A stretch of DNA of 64,000 bases from Sipunculus nudus (GCA_026874595.1 CM049306.1:49860019-49924018); one strand, 5' to 3'. Counted from the first letter of the stretch, positions 1 to 12,181 are shown. Numbers and translations: made by a program. Notes: generated from the letters alone by a model not told the origin.

Positions 1-2489
1 ATGGATGCTGTCGATGCATACTCTATATTTGCTCTATTGACTTAATTTTCGTAATTAATACTTAACTGGTTTTCGGCGTAAAAGCGTGGCGTGTGAACGA
101 ATGTGGACATGAGAATTATCCTTGACATTCATGGATAGACCATCTATGTGGAGAATGTGTCATAAAGTCAACAAGGACATTACCCGGCCGGTAATCAGGC
201 GTTACAGGGCTCGCCGGATATAAGTTGTAATGTTATCCATTCTATGCTTTATTATTTTAACTGCTACATTTTTTTAAACACGCGTTTTTAACATTTTTAT
301 ATGAACAGACGACCCCGTTAAATTGAATTGTCAATCTATAATATTAATTTTAGCGGGCTATTCCAATAAATGGGTTGTTAATCTTCAAGGCTGTAGCCGT
401 CACTAAGATACAATGAATTAATACGGATGGCTCGCGTGTTTTCCGTATCATTCAGAGCACTCGAAATTATCTGTTTTGGATTTTTTTAAATAATGGTTCA
501 GTTCATTAGTTTACATAGATTTATTTATAATTTTTTACTCTCTACGGAAAAAAATACTGTATATCTATCTATCTGCATTTTCTCTTTATAAAAACGACGT
601 TATTGAAAAGCTAAGGTGAATATGTCAAAGGTTGTTAAAGGTTTAATACGATTCCTAAGGGAGTTTGATTTACCATAAAACGTTTCATTTGTTTCAACTA
701 AAGAAAAAAAACTACTGTGCAATTACCTGTTCGTATATGTTACCCAAAAAAAAAACGATATTTTTGCAAAATGACTGACAGTTTAACGATCACGTGAACG
801 TGTCAAAGGTCCGATGTTTAGCAAGATTTCTAAAAGATTTTGATTTTTATAAAAAGTTTTTCTTTTTTTAAAATACCTGTTCGTGCGTATTATTTAAAAA
901 ACGACGTTTATGGAAAATGTCATTCGTCCTCCAAAGATCGTTTCTACTCAAAACCATTGTGAGGCTGCATACCGATCACATGAGTGTGTCAACGGTGATT
1001 TAGTTGGGAGGCCATATAAGGCCATCAAAATACAGATTCATACTCCGAATAAACTATAAACACAAATCGATACTGTTTTCCATACTAATTGTGTGATGAA
1101 TTATAAAACATATTCACAGTTTGACAGAATACGTGATACTCTGGGATCATAGACCATGTTTATAGCGTTTCCCGTGTTTAGCATGCATCATACCCTTTGA
1201 CAGTTTGTCTGGAGAGTGTAGAGTTAATGCGTCAAACATACATTTAATCAAGCAGGTAAACCATTTGAGCCTTTGGGGCGAGTCATATCAAAGGCTGATT
1301 AGAGGAAAAAGTGGTTAGTGGTCCTTGAGGTAATCCCATTAAGCCTGTTGGGTAAGCAATATCAAACGCTAATTAGCGCGGTCACTAGTCCGTGAGATCG
1401 TTGTCGCACATGACTGTCCCGGATTGTCGTGCATAATTATCGGATTATACCATACAATTAACCGATGTATACACTTATCAGATTTTCATAAAAACGGACC
1501 TTTATTAAGAAAAAAAATTTTTGGTTTTCATTATTTTATACAATTAAACAATTGTATATACAATTATTAGATATACAACTAAGTAGGACCGACTATATAT
1601 ATGTATTTTATGTATGCATTATAAGAAGTTATTATCATGAAGTTATTATCATAGATATTTTTATTGTTTCTTGTTACTGACCCGAGGACAGGCTTATTGG
1701 CCAAAAAGTTCCTCATCCGGCCATTTCTGACATCGGAGATGCCGTTGTATCCACCTTCATTGGACAAACAGGCTTTTAATTATGCCTTTTTCTTCTGAAA
1801 CATATGTATTGACAGCTTACAAATTTAACCTTGAAGATTTTGAAACCATCTGAGAAATTGGCTGAAACGAAAATGTCTCAAATATGAGAAAAAAATGTTC
1901 AGCACTTCAAAAGTGATGGGTAAAAAACTCGCTTGAAATAAGAGCAAAGCGAATATCTTGATCCTTGCAACTTCGGGCATAATTAGCCGGGATGTATGAA
2001 ACTGTTAGCGTGGTTGGTGTAAATATTAGGATTACCTTGACCTCTGACCTTATGACCTCATATTCAAGGTGGTATGTGAGCAATATTTAAAAGACGGAAG
2101 GTTTGGGATGAAAATTTTGGTTTAAACTTTTTATAGAAGTAGGTGCTGTGACCTTGACCTTTGACCTTGTGATTTCAAAATAGGGTTCTATCTTACATAT
2201 TTATGCATGTGCACAATATGAAAGAAATCATTCGAGGTTTTTTTTATCAAGGATTAGGGTGCTGAACTGCAAAAAAGACAGGACATCATAGGCTAACCAG
2301 TTTTCCAAACTTAATTGGCCGGGGTAATAACATGTTTTAAATGTCTGGCATGAAAAGCTCCCGGCCACACGACCACTTTTTGTAGTTCCGTAGGTTTTGT
2401 GACAGCTGGATTTTCACTGTACAAATTAATTTCATTTTTGATTTTTAATTAATATTTAAAAAATAATATAATTATTATACATTTTGCAG
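1..2489. other. non-coding DNA with diverged tandem repeats
   Basis: No convincing coding exon is visible here. Imperfect tandem copies of a roughly 150-160 bp unit run from about 590 to 960; each contains a variant of AAAACGACGTT followed by GTCAAAGGT and a GATTTTGATT-like stretch. A second imperfect repeat of roughly 85 bp lies at about 1261-1400. Near 2030-2190 two short copies of the TGACCTTGACCTTTGACC motif occur, the same motif that forms arrays further right. Confidence 0.5.
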
Positions 2490-2694
2490 TTGTACATGCA
2501 TGTTCAATGGGAGGCCCATGCGGTTCTTGCCCCTCATTGACGTCAATTGTAAAAACATGGGTGGAAAGTGTGAGCAAAAATGCCGAACACTTCACAATAG
2601 TCACGTGGAGAGATACCGAAATGTCAGCGAGGAAGTCAGAGAGAGACGCAAGAAGTGGATCTGCTGCAGACAACAATCTGACACTGTCGCGCAG
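2490..2694 (+). CDS. candidate cysteine-rich internal exon, possibly upstream exon of the tandem-repeat protein gene
   Basis: An open stretch is bordered by an acceptor (TTTTGCAG at 2482-2489) and a donor (CAG|GTACTT at 2694/2695). Read from the second base it is open throughout and ends on a codon boundary. It encodes seven cysteines: a C-x-C start, then NCKNMGGKCEQKC, a charged Arg/Glu-rich linker and WICC. The C-x6-C-x3-C...CC spacing resembles disulfide-stabilised secreted peptides such as defensin-like folds, but one cysteine of the beta-defensin pattern is missing, so this is only a resemblance. The exon ends in phase 0 and the next strong acceptor in phase (4007/4008) opens the tandem-repeat exon, so the two could be one gene separated by a 1.3-kb intron. 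No signal-peptide exon was found upstream. It could equally be a chance ORF. Confidence 0.35.
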
Positions 2695-4007
2695 GTACTT
2701 CAATATCATCTTATTCCAATAGACTGGCTACAACCTATTTTACCATTTGGTGGAGCGGAAATGAATAAACAAGTGGCCTAGGGGTAATGACGCTCAGCTG
2801 ACTTTGACCAGGCCATAAAGGCTGTAGCACATAAATACGGGTTATGTTGACGTATTGTGAGGTTTCCAAGAAACAACCTGTCCAAAACCTGACAGCATGA
2901 AAAGTTCTCACTTTCCAGATCACCTTTCTATGATTCTGACTCTAAGCTTCTGGGGTACTAACATATCTTTCATTTGCCGTTTAACTCAGAAAGATATTCA
3001 CAATGGTCTCGATTCAGGTCTCCTTAGTGACGTCATCATCATGTCCTGACGTGATGCTGATACTTTGTATATCACAGGTACAATGTGAGCCCTCTAACGA
3101 ACAAACAATTTAATACCATTATCAAAAATACAGGTAAAAATGGGTAAAATGCAGAAGTTAAAGGTAGCGTGAAATCGAGTGAGTTTAAATGTAAGGTCAG
3201 ACCAATCAGTATTTTAACATCAAAACGCCGACCCGATGCCATCATTCTTACACGGTCCTTGGTGACTTCGTTTCACATCTTGCATTTAATTACCTCCCAA
3301 TACTGAATAATGTGAATAATGATCCTGCTGGTATTACATGATTCTGGCATACATGCGTCTCTTGTATAATATTATCCAGACGAAACATCATTGTCTGCGT
3401 TGGTATTAAAAAGTATAAGAAAAAAATAGGGCAGTAAAAGAATATGTTATATATAAAATACTGTTAAATTGACACACAAGAAAGCATTCGTAGTAACCGT
3501 TAATAATTATCAACATTTTTTTTTCTGTGAAGGTCAAAATATTTATAGTAATCGGTTTTTGCAACTTGATAAGATACAATTTTGAATATCTCTTTTATCA
3601 TATATAAGAGACGAGTGTATAGAGAAACCTTGTAATAGCAGAAGAATCATGATTCTGTGTGTTCGTATGACGAGTGGAGGTGCATGAGTATTACACAGAC
3701 TGCAAAGGTGTGAAAAGAAACAGGACGGAGTAAGGATGACGGTACGGATTGAGTATGCTGATGGAAAAACGCTGAAGAATATGACAGTATCCGAATACTA
3801 AAAGGACAAACGTTCAATTGTCTTTTGTTACAAACGGGTCGGGGTTTTATCACCGGACCCCCTCAATTAATTTGGTAAACGTCTGTACAGAAGTAAAAAT
3901 TCACAGGGAATAATAATTAGAAGAACTCCCAGTTTTAATTGTTTTAGAGCCTATATGATGTCTAATAATTCGTGTTTAATTAAAATGTATTTTACTGTTG
4001 TTTTCAG
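2695..4007 (+). other. putative intron, no other gene seen
   Basis: The stretch begins GTACTT and ends in a pyrimidine-rich acceptor (TTACTGTTGTTTTCAG). Only short ORFs occur inside. Near 2785-2800 it carries a GCTCAGCTGACT sequence shared with the ends of interspersed repeats at 22510, 37090, 46444 and 47915, so part of it is repeat-derived. Confidence 0.35.
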
Positions 4008-5267
4008 GTCACAATTACATACACTGCAAGGGTCATTGGATGCGAAGTGAACGGTCAGGTCAGGTCAGGTCAGGTCGCATCTCGTAACGTAGACTGTTCG
4101 AATATCAACTTAAATGAAGATTGTGGACGGATCGTAAAATCCAGACAAAGCACACAACGATCACGCGGGGTTTCGAGTGGAGGAAGCGATCACAACAGGT
4201 TTTCTTCAAGGCCGCACATGACAGGGAGAAGACCCGCCCACGCAGGACCAAGTGGAGCAAGCGATCAAAGGGGACCGGGACTTAATCGCAGGCCGCACTT
4301 GACGGAGAATAGACTCAACCAAACAGGTCCAAGTGGAGCAAGCGGGCCGCGGCTTCATCGTAAGCCGCACATGACGCAGAACAGACCCAACCAAACAGGT
4401 CCAAGTGGAGCAAACGGGCCGCGGCTTCATCGTGGGCCGCACATGACGCAGAACAGACCCAACAAAACAGGTCCAAGTAGAGCAAACGGGCCGCGGCTTC
4501 ATCATGGGCCGCACATGACGCAGAACAGACCCAACCAAACAGGTCCAAGTGGAGCGAACGGGCCGCGGGTTAATCGTAAGCCGCACATGACGCAGAACAG
4601 ACCCAACCAAACAGGTCCAAGTGGAGCAAGAGGGTCGCGGCTTCATCGTAGGCCGCACATGACGCAGAACAGAACCAGCCAAACAGGTCCAAGTGGAGCA
4701 AGCGGGTCGCGGCTTCATCGCAGGCCGCACATGACGCAGAACAGACCCAACCAAACAGGTCCAAGTGGAGCAAGAGGGTCGCGGCTTCATCGTAGGCCGC
4801 ACATGACGCAGAACAGAACCAGCCAAACAGGTCCAAGTGGAGCAAGCGGGCCGCGGCTTCATCGCAGGCCACACATGACAGAGAACAGACTCAACCAAAC
4901 AGGTCCAAGTGGAGCAAGCGGGCCGTGGCTTAATCGTAGGCCGCACATGATGCAGAACAGAACCAGCCAAACAGGTCAAAGTGGAGCAAACGGGCCGCGG
5001 CTTCATCGTGGGCCGCACATGACGCGGAACAGAACCAGCCAAACAGGTCCAAGTGGAGCAAGAGGGTCGCTGCTTCATCGTAGGCCGCACATGACGCAAA
5101 GCAGACCAAGCCAAACAGGTCCAAGTGGAGCAGGCGATCAAAGCGGATCGCGGCTTCCTGCCAGGCGGCACATAACAAGGAGCAGACCGAACCACGTAGG
5201 ACAAAGTGGGGGAAGCAATCAAAATGGACCTGAGCTTTCGTCAAGGAGAAGGCCCAGCCGGACATGA
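4008..5267 (+). CDS. terminal exon of a basic 24/27-residue tandem-repeat protein
   Basis: The reading frame is open from the acceptor at 4007/4008 to the TGA at 5265-5267, 419 codons. There is no ATG at the beginning of the frame, so an upstream exon must supply the start. After a non-repetitive head with three Cys (GCEVNG, VDCSN, EDCGR) come fourteen tandem units of the type RPHMTQNRPNQTGPSGA-x-GxRLHR. Units 2-12 are 24 residues; units 1, 13 and 14 are 27 residues and carry an extra DQ/NQ-containing triplet. The protein is strongly basic (Arg, His), rich in Pro, Gly, Ser, Thr and Asn, almost free of acidic residues, and predicted disordered. No known domain is recognised. The 72-bp unit also leaves the other strand open over 338 codons; that frame lacks splice support and is regarded as a shadow. 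The function is unknown; a secreted structural or mineral- or polyanion-binding role would be speculation. Confidence 0.6.
   Translation, partial: VTITYTARVIGCEVNGQVRSGQVASRNVDCSNINLNEDCGRIVKSRQSTQRSRGVSSGGSDHNRFSSRPHMTGRRPAHAGPSGASDQRGPGLNRRPHLTENRLNQTGPSGASGPRLHRKPHMTQNRPNQTGPSGANGPRLHRGPHMTQNRPNKTGPSRANGPRLHHGPHMTQNRPNQTGPSGANGPRVNRKPHMTQNRPNQTGPSGARGSRLHRRPHMTQNRTSQTGPSGASGSRLHRRPHMTQNRPNQTGPSGARGSRLHRRPHMTQNRTSQTGPSGASGPRLHRRPHMTENRLNQTGPSGASGPWLNRRPHMMQNRTSQTGQSGANGPRLHRGPHMTRNRTSQTGPSGARGSLLHRRPHMTQSRPSQTGPSGAGDQSGSRLPARRHITRSRPNHVGQSGGSNQNGPELSSRRRPSRT
4086..5260 (+). repeat. in-frame 72/81-bp minisatellite inside the repeat-protein exon
   Basis: Fourteen head-to-tail units are recognisable by GCCGCACATGACGCAGAACA variants. 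The outer units are 81 bp and the inner ones 72 bp. The units encoded around 4590-4735 and 4735-4875 form a duplicated pair, showing higher-order expansion. A short GTCAG pentanucleotide run precedes the array at about 4050-4077. Confidence 0.85.
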
Positions 5268-6274
5268 TACAGCAGAGAAAATGAAGATAGATGAAGGTTC
5301 AGGGACAACTCAGCCGGATCAAGTGGACGGCATCGGATGCTGTACAATATAGGACATATGGTAGCCACCCTGTCTGGCATATGCTAGTTACCATAGTTTA
5401 GTAGCATATCCTATTATTTGCTGCAGCACCAAATTCCACTTCTAAATGAAATGTGTCGTATTCAGTTTTTACACAATCTTTAAAATTCATTTAAATAGAC
5501 ATTTGAGGTGACAATTCCACCATACACCGATGTAATTATTTACAGAAGCATGGAATCAAAGGATAAGATTCTACCAAAGAAATTAAATTTTCTGGAATGG
5601 GGCACCACATACAAACTTTCATTTCTCAATATTATGTTTTGTGTATATTTTAACAGAATATCTTAAATGCATTAAAAAGAAAGTGACAATTCTACCATAC
5701 ACCGATGTAATGACTGTGAAAACTATTGAATCACAGGACGAGGTTCTAGTACATAGATTAAGAATATCATGATTAGAACAATAAAAGGCACTGCTACAAT
5801 CTGCAATCATTTCCTGAATATTATAAATGGGGGTGGTTCTCGTGAATAGGCTTCATAAATCTCTTCTAATCAAGAACACTTTAATTACACGCTGACCGTA
5901 ATTTCCTCTAAACTTGTGTAAATATTCCTGAAGCCATGGGAGTTTTCTTTGTTTTAATATCCAAACAAGGGATCAAGACCACTTGATGTTACCGTGTGTG
6001 TGTTTGTGGGCGTTTTTAGTGTGAGTGTCTGTGTGTGTGTGTAGATATGCAGTCCAAATGGCCACAGTGACGGCGATACATGGATCGGATTTAATTAACA
6101 GTCCCTAGCAAGAGTAACAGTCCCAGTAGCAAGAGTAACAGTTTGTTGACGATAATAGAAAGAATAAAAAGACTAGTTCTACTGAGAGAGTTGTGCCATG
6201 CGACAACCAGTCAGCAGCATTAGAGCTTTCATTTTGTGAATGTGACTAGTGAGCTTTACCCTCACCAGAAGAGT
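5268..6274. other. intergenic DNA with one diverged tandem duplication
   Basis: No gene seen. Two copies of a segment containing CCATACACCGATGTAAT lie at about 5510-5585 and 5685-5760, about 175 bp apart. A GT-rich microsatellite occurs at about 5994-6045. Confidence 0.5.
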
Positions 6275-8392
6275 GTGTACATTTCTAAATAGTTTACAGA
6301 GTATGTATCTGGTTTTGGTTCTGTGTACATTTCTAAATACCGTAAAAGTCGTTGCAGAAGTCGCACCCTGACTTTTAGGAACCCCCTGGGGGATAGCCGT
6401 TCAAGTTTAGTTTCAGGAAAAGTCCATTTTATAGGTCGCACCCAGACTTCAGAGGCATCCCAACCACCTGATACATATGGAATTTGAGTATCATTCCTTG
6501 CGATGCAAGACTACAACCAACGTCCCTGTAGTACTTGTGGTTTATAAACTAGATAAACCATTTAAACATAAAAATAATTGGACAACTTTAATACAATGCT
6601 TAAATTTAAGGAATAACAACAGAATCTTAACATATAAAGTCGAGGTTTAATTGTCAGGCAAGATTTGTACAGTGCCAAAGGCAGCTGCGTCGGATAACAT
6701 TTTGTGCTGTGAAACGATGTCATTGTTGTCATTTCTTACTAGGTTAAGTAACATTAGAATGCAAATATCAAGTTAAATGACTGTATTAATAATCGAAAAG
6801 AGTCTGAGGCAAAATACTATCACAATCGAGCAACTTTTTAAATCGTTAAAGATCGTCAAACGTAGGATGGATTCATTACACTGATTAGTTTGCGTACGCG
6901 TGACGAGTCCCAATCCGTCGCATTGGGCATGATTTGAACTGACTTAAGACAACTGAAAGATGGAAAGAATAATTGAGTTTGAATTTTTTCACCTAATTTC
7001 TGAAATGGGCTCTAAAACTGAATTTAGTAACCCTTGAATTAATTGTTACAACTTACCATCTAGACGCAGCACATACTGGCTTTATTGACTGGTCAGTTAA
7101 TTTTAAATACACATAATTGAATTTACAGGTATTATGTTTACTGAGACTAATGATTTTTTTATCTCGAAAACCCTATTTCCATCGTTATCAGTGATTATAT
7201 TCAAATTGCTTGGATGTATGGCAAACTCAGCTGTGTTGAACTAGATCCATCATGACACCAAACGATGCTGGTTCCCGTGGAATTTAGGTATGTATGTGGC
7301 ATTTTAAGTAAATAACATATATACCTGTATGCTGTTTGTTATTTCATTGTATTGATTAATGTGTCTTCATTTAAAAAAAAAATCACGAATACGTCTACGC
7401 ACAATTGACCGTAATGCATGCATGCCGCCATATTGTTGACCGGGCATACGATCGTCCTGAAAGAGACACGGGTAACACACGAAGCAAATCGAATATTTGC
7501 AGCTCACGTGAAACGTTATAACATTGATATCCAAAACTCTTCAAAACCATGTGATGGTGACAGTGAAGTAATGGTTCCTTATATGAGAGTTTTTAACTTT
7601 GGATATCAGTCATGGAAGGCTTAGTTGACATGGGGATGTAAAGGTCATTGCACGGGTGACCCGGGGCTTGAACTTCCGCTACACGGCTTCAAAGGTCAGC
7701 TGGTATTCAGCGATCAACCGGGCAGGCAAAAGAATTCACGACGTGTCTGTAGTGGATCAAGCTTGAATGACACGCAACTTTACAAGTATAAACGGATATG
7801 GAACCGCGAGTTTTTCATAACGACAAGCATACCCATATAGTTAAACGGATAGAAAATGAACATCAAAGAGCGGCAGACTGGCATATGCGTCAAATTGACT
7901 CATGATAACAGTAACGCAGATTAGGAAGTGTCACTAGAATTGCGACTTGTCACAACGGGTAAGCCTTGAACTGGGCAAATTTAAAATTTGCATTTAATGT
8001 AAATAAAATAAAAATTCTGTCAGTTCACAAAATATAAGCCATAAGAGATGGTTAAAAGTGTAAATTATTGGGGAAAGACGTTTCACAAGGCACTGGTTAA
8101 AGGTATCGCATATTATCGCTCAACTGACGTCGTTCCATGTACCGGGAAAGCTGACTGAAACGGGATACATACGTATTACAAGTCGCACCCCGACTTTGCT
8201 AGAAAATTCTAGTTTTTAGAATTCGATTTCCTAGGACAAGTCGCGACTTCTGCAACGACTTTTACGGTAGTTTACAGAGTATGTATCTTGTTTTGGTTCT
8301 GTGTACATTTCTAAATAGTTTACAGAGTATGTATCTGGTTATGGTTCTGTGTATATTTCTAAATGGTTTACAGAGTATGTATCTGGTTTTTT
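6275..8392 (+). repeat. 48-bp minisatellite interrupted by a transposon
   Basis: Units begin GTGTACATTTCTAAATAGTT and repeat every 48 bp (first two starts at 6275 and 6323). The array stops at 6339 in the middle of a unit and resumes in register at 8268, running to about 8392. The 1.9 kb between is a separate inverted-repeat element. Confidence 0.75.
6340..8267. mobile_element. 1.9-kb DNA transposon with terminal inverted repeats, TA target duplication, probably pogo/Tigger-like and non-autonomous
   Basis: The left end starts CCGTAAAAGTCGTTGCAGAA and the right end is its exact inverse complement; the match runs 25 bp before diverging. The dinucleotide TA flanks both ends (6338-6339 and 8268-8269), and removing the element restores an unbroken 48-bp minisatellite unit, so the boundaries are well fixed. 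AAGTCGCACC-like sub-terminal repeats occur near both ends (about 6358, 6427 and 8180). No transposase-like protein was recognised inside; the two short ORFs at 7418-7624 and 7625-7840 match nothing I know. TA duplication places it with the Tc1/mariner-pogo group by inference. Confidence 0.7.
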
Positions 8393-9758
8393 GATCTGTC
8401 AGTTTAAAAGACTATTGCTAAATTTTAGTGAGCACCATTTAATGTTACAAACTATACAATCTCGTCTGTTTCTCAACTTTTGTGTTTTTTAGACATTACT
8501 TTGTTGTATAATATTTGGGTGGTTTTAATTTTACCGTGACTGTGGAGGGCTAAGGCCAGTTTCTGAGCAGATTTGCTTTAACTTTCATGAAGAACATTTT
8601 CATCAATTAGAGGGGTGTCCCTCTCGAAAGTGGGGACGGAATCCTCGAGAGCATGAATTGGCTATCTTCCACCATTTTGAAATTCTATAGTTTTATTTGA
8701 TTGCATTGGCCTAAAATACTGTTCAATATATGATTTTTTTTTTCATATTTAAGGTACTTTGTGTGGTTTTAACCTGAATATGTTAGACGAATGTCATAAA
8801 AATCTACTATGCCACCAACAATTAAAACAATTAGCCCACCTCAGCAGAAAGGAGGTCTACTTATATGGTTTGCCTGTCGGTCCACCATGCTCTCTCTCCA
8901 TTTTACAAAAAAAAAAATTTTTCCTGTTTCTATCATGACCAGTTTGTTTCAGACATGATGTCACGATTACGTGATTTTCAGCTGTAGGTGAAGCCGTCTA
9001 TTTTGAAATACTTGCTCCCTAACTTTTCTCGTAACAAGAAGTAAATAAATACTTTGGTTCTCAAATGATGGCAACTACGGAACTTGAATTATTTTGAACT
9101 GAATTGATTCTATTAAAGGTTTGATTTTTACAGTTTACTGATCGTGATCTCTTAATTTATTTGAAATTTTGCAAAAATAACGAATTATTTTTACCGGATA
9201 ACTCAAGAACACCTGTACCATCACCATATTTTGCAGACCTATTAATCATAATTTATGACGTACATTTGATTTTCATCTGGAGGTGGCGCCGCAGGTACTA
9301 CCCAATTTTTCTTTTAGGCGATACTGTATTTAATATCATGGAGAAAATATGATCGGGAGAGGAGACATCAATTTGTTTTTGTGTTCAAGAACAACTTCTT
9401 TCTAGTATATTTTATATTTAAATTAAAATTTAAACAAACAAAACGATTTTCAGCCTTAAACTTAGATTTTACCCTAGTCAATACAAAACTAATGGTGACT
9501 TTTTTTTAGACCACTCAGTTCATTGCCCAATGGCTCAGCGTTCAAATTGATAACCTAAATACCTGCTTCTCAGTTGTGGTCCTGTAACCAAAGGTGTGAA
9601 GAATTGGATAAAATCAAGGTTGTATAATATGGCTTCAAAAGATTAAGACTTAGGCTCGGACCTCAAGGGCTAGGACTTGTAATTGGCTCGACCGCCTGGG
9701 AAATATGATTTAAAGGCTATATTTGACATATATGAAATAAAAAAATCTCCTATTGAGA
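8393..9758. other. intergenic AT-rich DNA
   Basis: Nothing recognised; short ORFs only. Confidence 0.5.
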
Positions 9759-10229
9759 TACGCCCTTTACACAGCGCTTTACCTATAGGCCAACTACTTA
9801 TATCGTAAGCGCTGTTTGTTATGACCTTGTATCCTGATTCTCTACACCAGAGGGGAGCACTGTATTTTGGTCCAATCAGGTGACACCCTATGCTGGAAGG
9901 TTAAACGATTTACAAGCCAGGCGAGGAATATACAGAGCCAATGTTGTTCATTTCGTTTTGAGTAACAGCTCATAGCCCTGGCGACCGTTTGAACAGGCCA
10001 CAGGCTCAGAGAGAATGGCCCTAAACGTGGTTTCTGGGCGTAGCCTGACGCCTGTCGAGTGTTTTTTGATTTGCATTTGGTTGGCTGCTATTCACATCAG
10101 AAGTTTTTACAGCAGACAGGCCCATGTGCTTCACCTGGTGTTTAAGTGCATCATAAACGGTCAAAGCAGGCAGCGGGAAAATCAGTAGCTTCTTTAGAAG
10201 CGCAAGATTTCCGCTGTCTCGAGAGCGTA
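9759..10229. mobile_element. interspersed repeat copy A, short non-autonomous element
   Basis: This segment matches 32295-32994 along its whole length. It starts TACGCCCTTTACACAGCGC and ends CTGTCTCGAGAGCGTA, so the outermost ~8 bp are inverted (TACGC.../...GCGTA). It contains conserved blocks CCAGAGGGGAGCACTGTATT and CCACAGGCTCAGAGAGAAT and no protein-coding potential. It lacks the ~180-bp internal segment (about 32585-32800) present in copy B. Confidence 0.65.
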
Positions 10230-10966
10230 CTTGTGAGATAAAACTGACGTTTTTACCACATTAACATGTTGCAGTTTGCATATGACATTAATGGTATGTC
10301 TCCCATCACCGTCATGGCTAATGTGCTGCCCTCCGGTGTGAAGATAATTAATAGAACTGCAAGGAACAATAAAACGGTAACCTAGGTGATTTGGTGACCA
10401 TTGATCCCAAACCAACTTTTCCAAAGCTATTTTGTTTATCAAAATTATTATGCAAATGTACTCAATCAGCTGAAAATAAACAGACGCACAACAGTCAATT
10501 TATCTTGAGCAAGGCAGATGAAGCGCGCTCAAGCGTCACATTTCAACAAAAAACGATAAGCAATAAATAACATAACTTCAGAGAGGTTTCCCGTCTCAAC
10601 ACCCGGATCCAAGTTTAAACTTCGGGTAAAAGTTTGTAATGATTATTCAACAATAATTATTGACGTATATATTGACAGTAAACCTGCTACAAAGCAACAT
10701 TGACATTCAAGTGTAATCAACAGCAGTAAAAAAGTTCTTTCATAATTTTAGCATGTTTGATCACAAACACATAAACATAATTACTGGTATACAATTATAG
10801 AACGATGCTGCAAATTAAAATAACTGTTTACATTTATATGAAGATAATAAAATGCATCACATGAGCTTTGTTATAATCCGTTTCCCAAAGGGGCACCCAT
10901 CGGTTTTCGTCGATAGTTATATATGACATGCCAATGTTTCTGTTCATTATGTTACAATGGCTAATA
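10230..10966. other. intergenic DNA
   Basis: No gene or clear repeat recognised. Confidence 0.45.
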
Positions 10967-12072
10967 CCCCATTTACGCTAGGAAATTGTGGCGCGAGCAA
11001 GGGTCACTTTAGACTGGTACCCCGCTCTATTATGGTACCGCTGCTCTGGGCCAATCATAGAGACGGGCGTACAACGCCATCTTAGGTATTCCCGGCAGAC
11101 TGGTTCCAACTCCAGTTTGTATTATGTATGATAAAAATAAGCATTTCGTTTGCAAAGAGAAGTTGCCAAAAGTTGACTGTACATTTCATCTGACATTTAT
11201 GATTAGATTAATAGACATTGAAAATAAACCAATGCCACGTACAGTGGAAAATCAAAGATTCAGTATATCGTATTATCTATACATCCATCATTCAATTTTT
11301 GTGCAGCAACTCATTTTTTATTATTTGAAAACAAGAAATAACTAAAGAAAGTAATTTAATAAGAAATTTTCACGGGTAATTTGCCAGGATCGCGTGAACG
11401 TCCATGACAATAGGTATTAGCGTGCATAATGGATTTAGAACCAGTCTACAGGTAAGTCAGGAGTTGCAACTGGGAGTAGTTAAGAAGGCGTTGTACCCCT
11501 GTCTCTATGGGTCACGTGGTCCTATTTGTTTACATGACCTGGGGTCACCTGAAGGAGAGTAGTGAATGATCTGGCTTTCTCTGGTTGGCTCTAGCCATCA
11601 TGTGGTGGAGCATAAAAAACACCCCATTGTTTGATTTTTAAGTATGTTAAGCATAATTTCCAATAAAATTGACAGTATTGGTCATTTTTAAAAAAAATCT
11701 GTGGCCAATCAAAGAGGTGTTGTCCAAATGCTTGGTGGGGTATTTTGGGCTTCACTGCATTCGGGCCAAGATGGTTAAAAAATGAGATACACAAGCCCCC
11801 TTTTTCTTGGTGTAGTTTGACTGAAGAAACAACAAATTCTCAGGGTAAAAAAAAGTTTAATATCAAAATTTATTTTGAAAAATTTTTAAAGGAGGCCCAA
11901 ACCTCAGGTGTTTTATAGATTTTATATAGGGAAAATAAATACAGCCACGTGTCCTATGCCTGGCTGAGGGCTATAATAGAGCAGGATAACAGTCTAGGGT
12001 CACTTGGTCCGGCACAGTGTGAACGCAAGATAGATATGGAGCCCGCTCCATATATTTCTAGTGTAAATGGGG
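10967..12072. mobile_element. 1.1-kb inverted-repeat element with 6-bp target-site duplication
   Basis: The left end begins CCCCATTTACGCTAGGAAAT; the right end inverted reads CCCCATTTACACTAGAAAT. Similarity returns further in (GTCACTTTAGACTG...GCTCTATTAT on the left versus an inverted match at about 11970-12005). CTAATA flanks both ends (10961-10966 and 12073-12078), a perfect 6-bp duplication. Inside, a segment at about 11040-11115 is inverted relative to 11440-11512 (GGCGTTGTAC...GTCTCTATG), indicating an additional fold-back. No transposase is visible and the superfamily was not assigned. Confidence 0.65.
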
Positions 12073-12181
12073 CTAATATCTATGCATCTTGACAAAGAAA
12101 TATTCAATGAATTTAAAATGTAGGTCTTAGGAAATAAAATTAACCTCAATTCGCTGCGCTATAAATGACTTGACTAAGGCC

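Noticed and set aside
4206-5222. 338-codon minus-strand ORF opposite the repeat protein, plus three shorter ones
   Set aside because: A 72-bp unit without stops in a frame leaves that frame open throughout. There is no start context or splice support on this strand.
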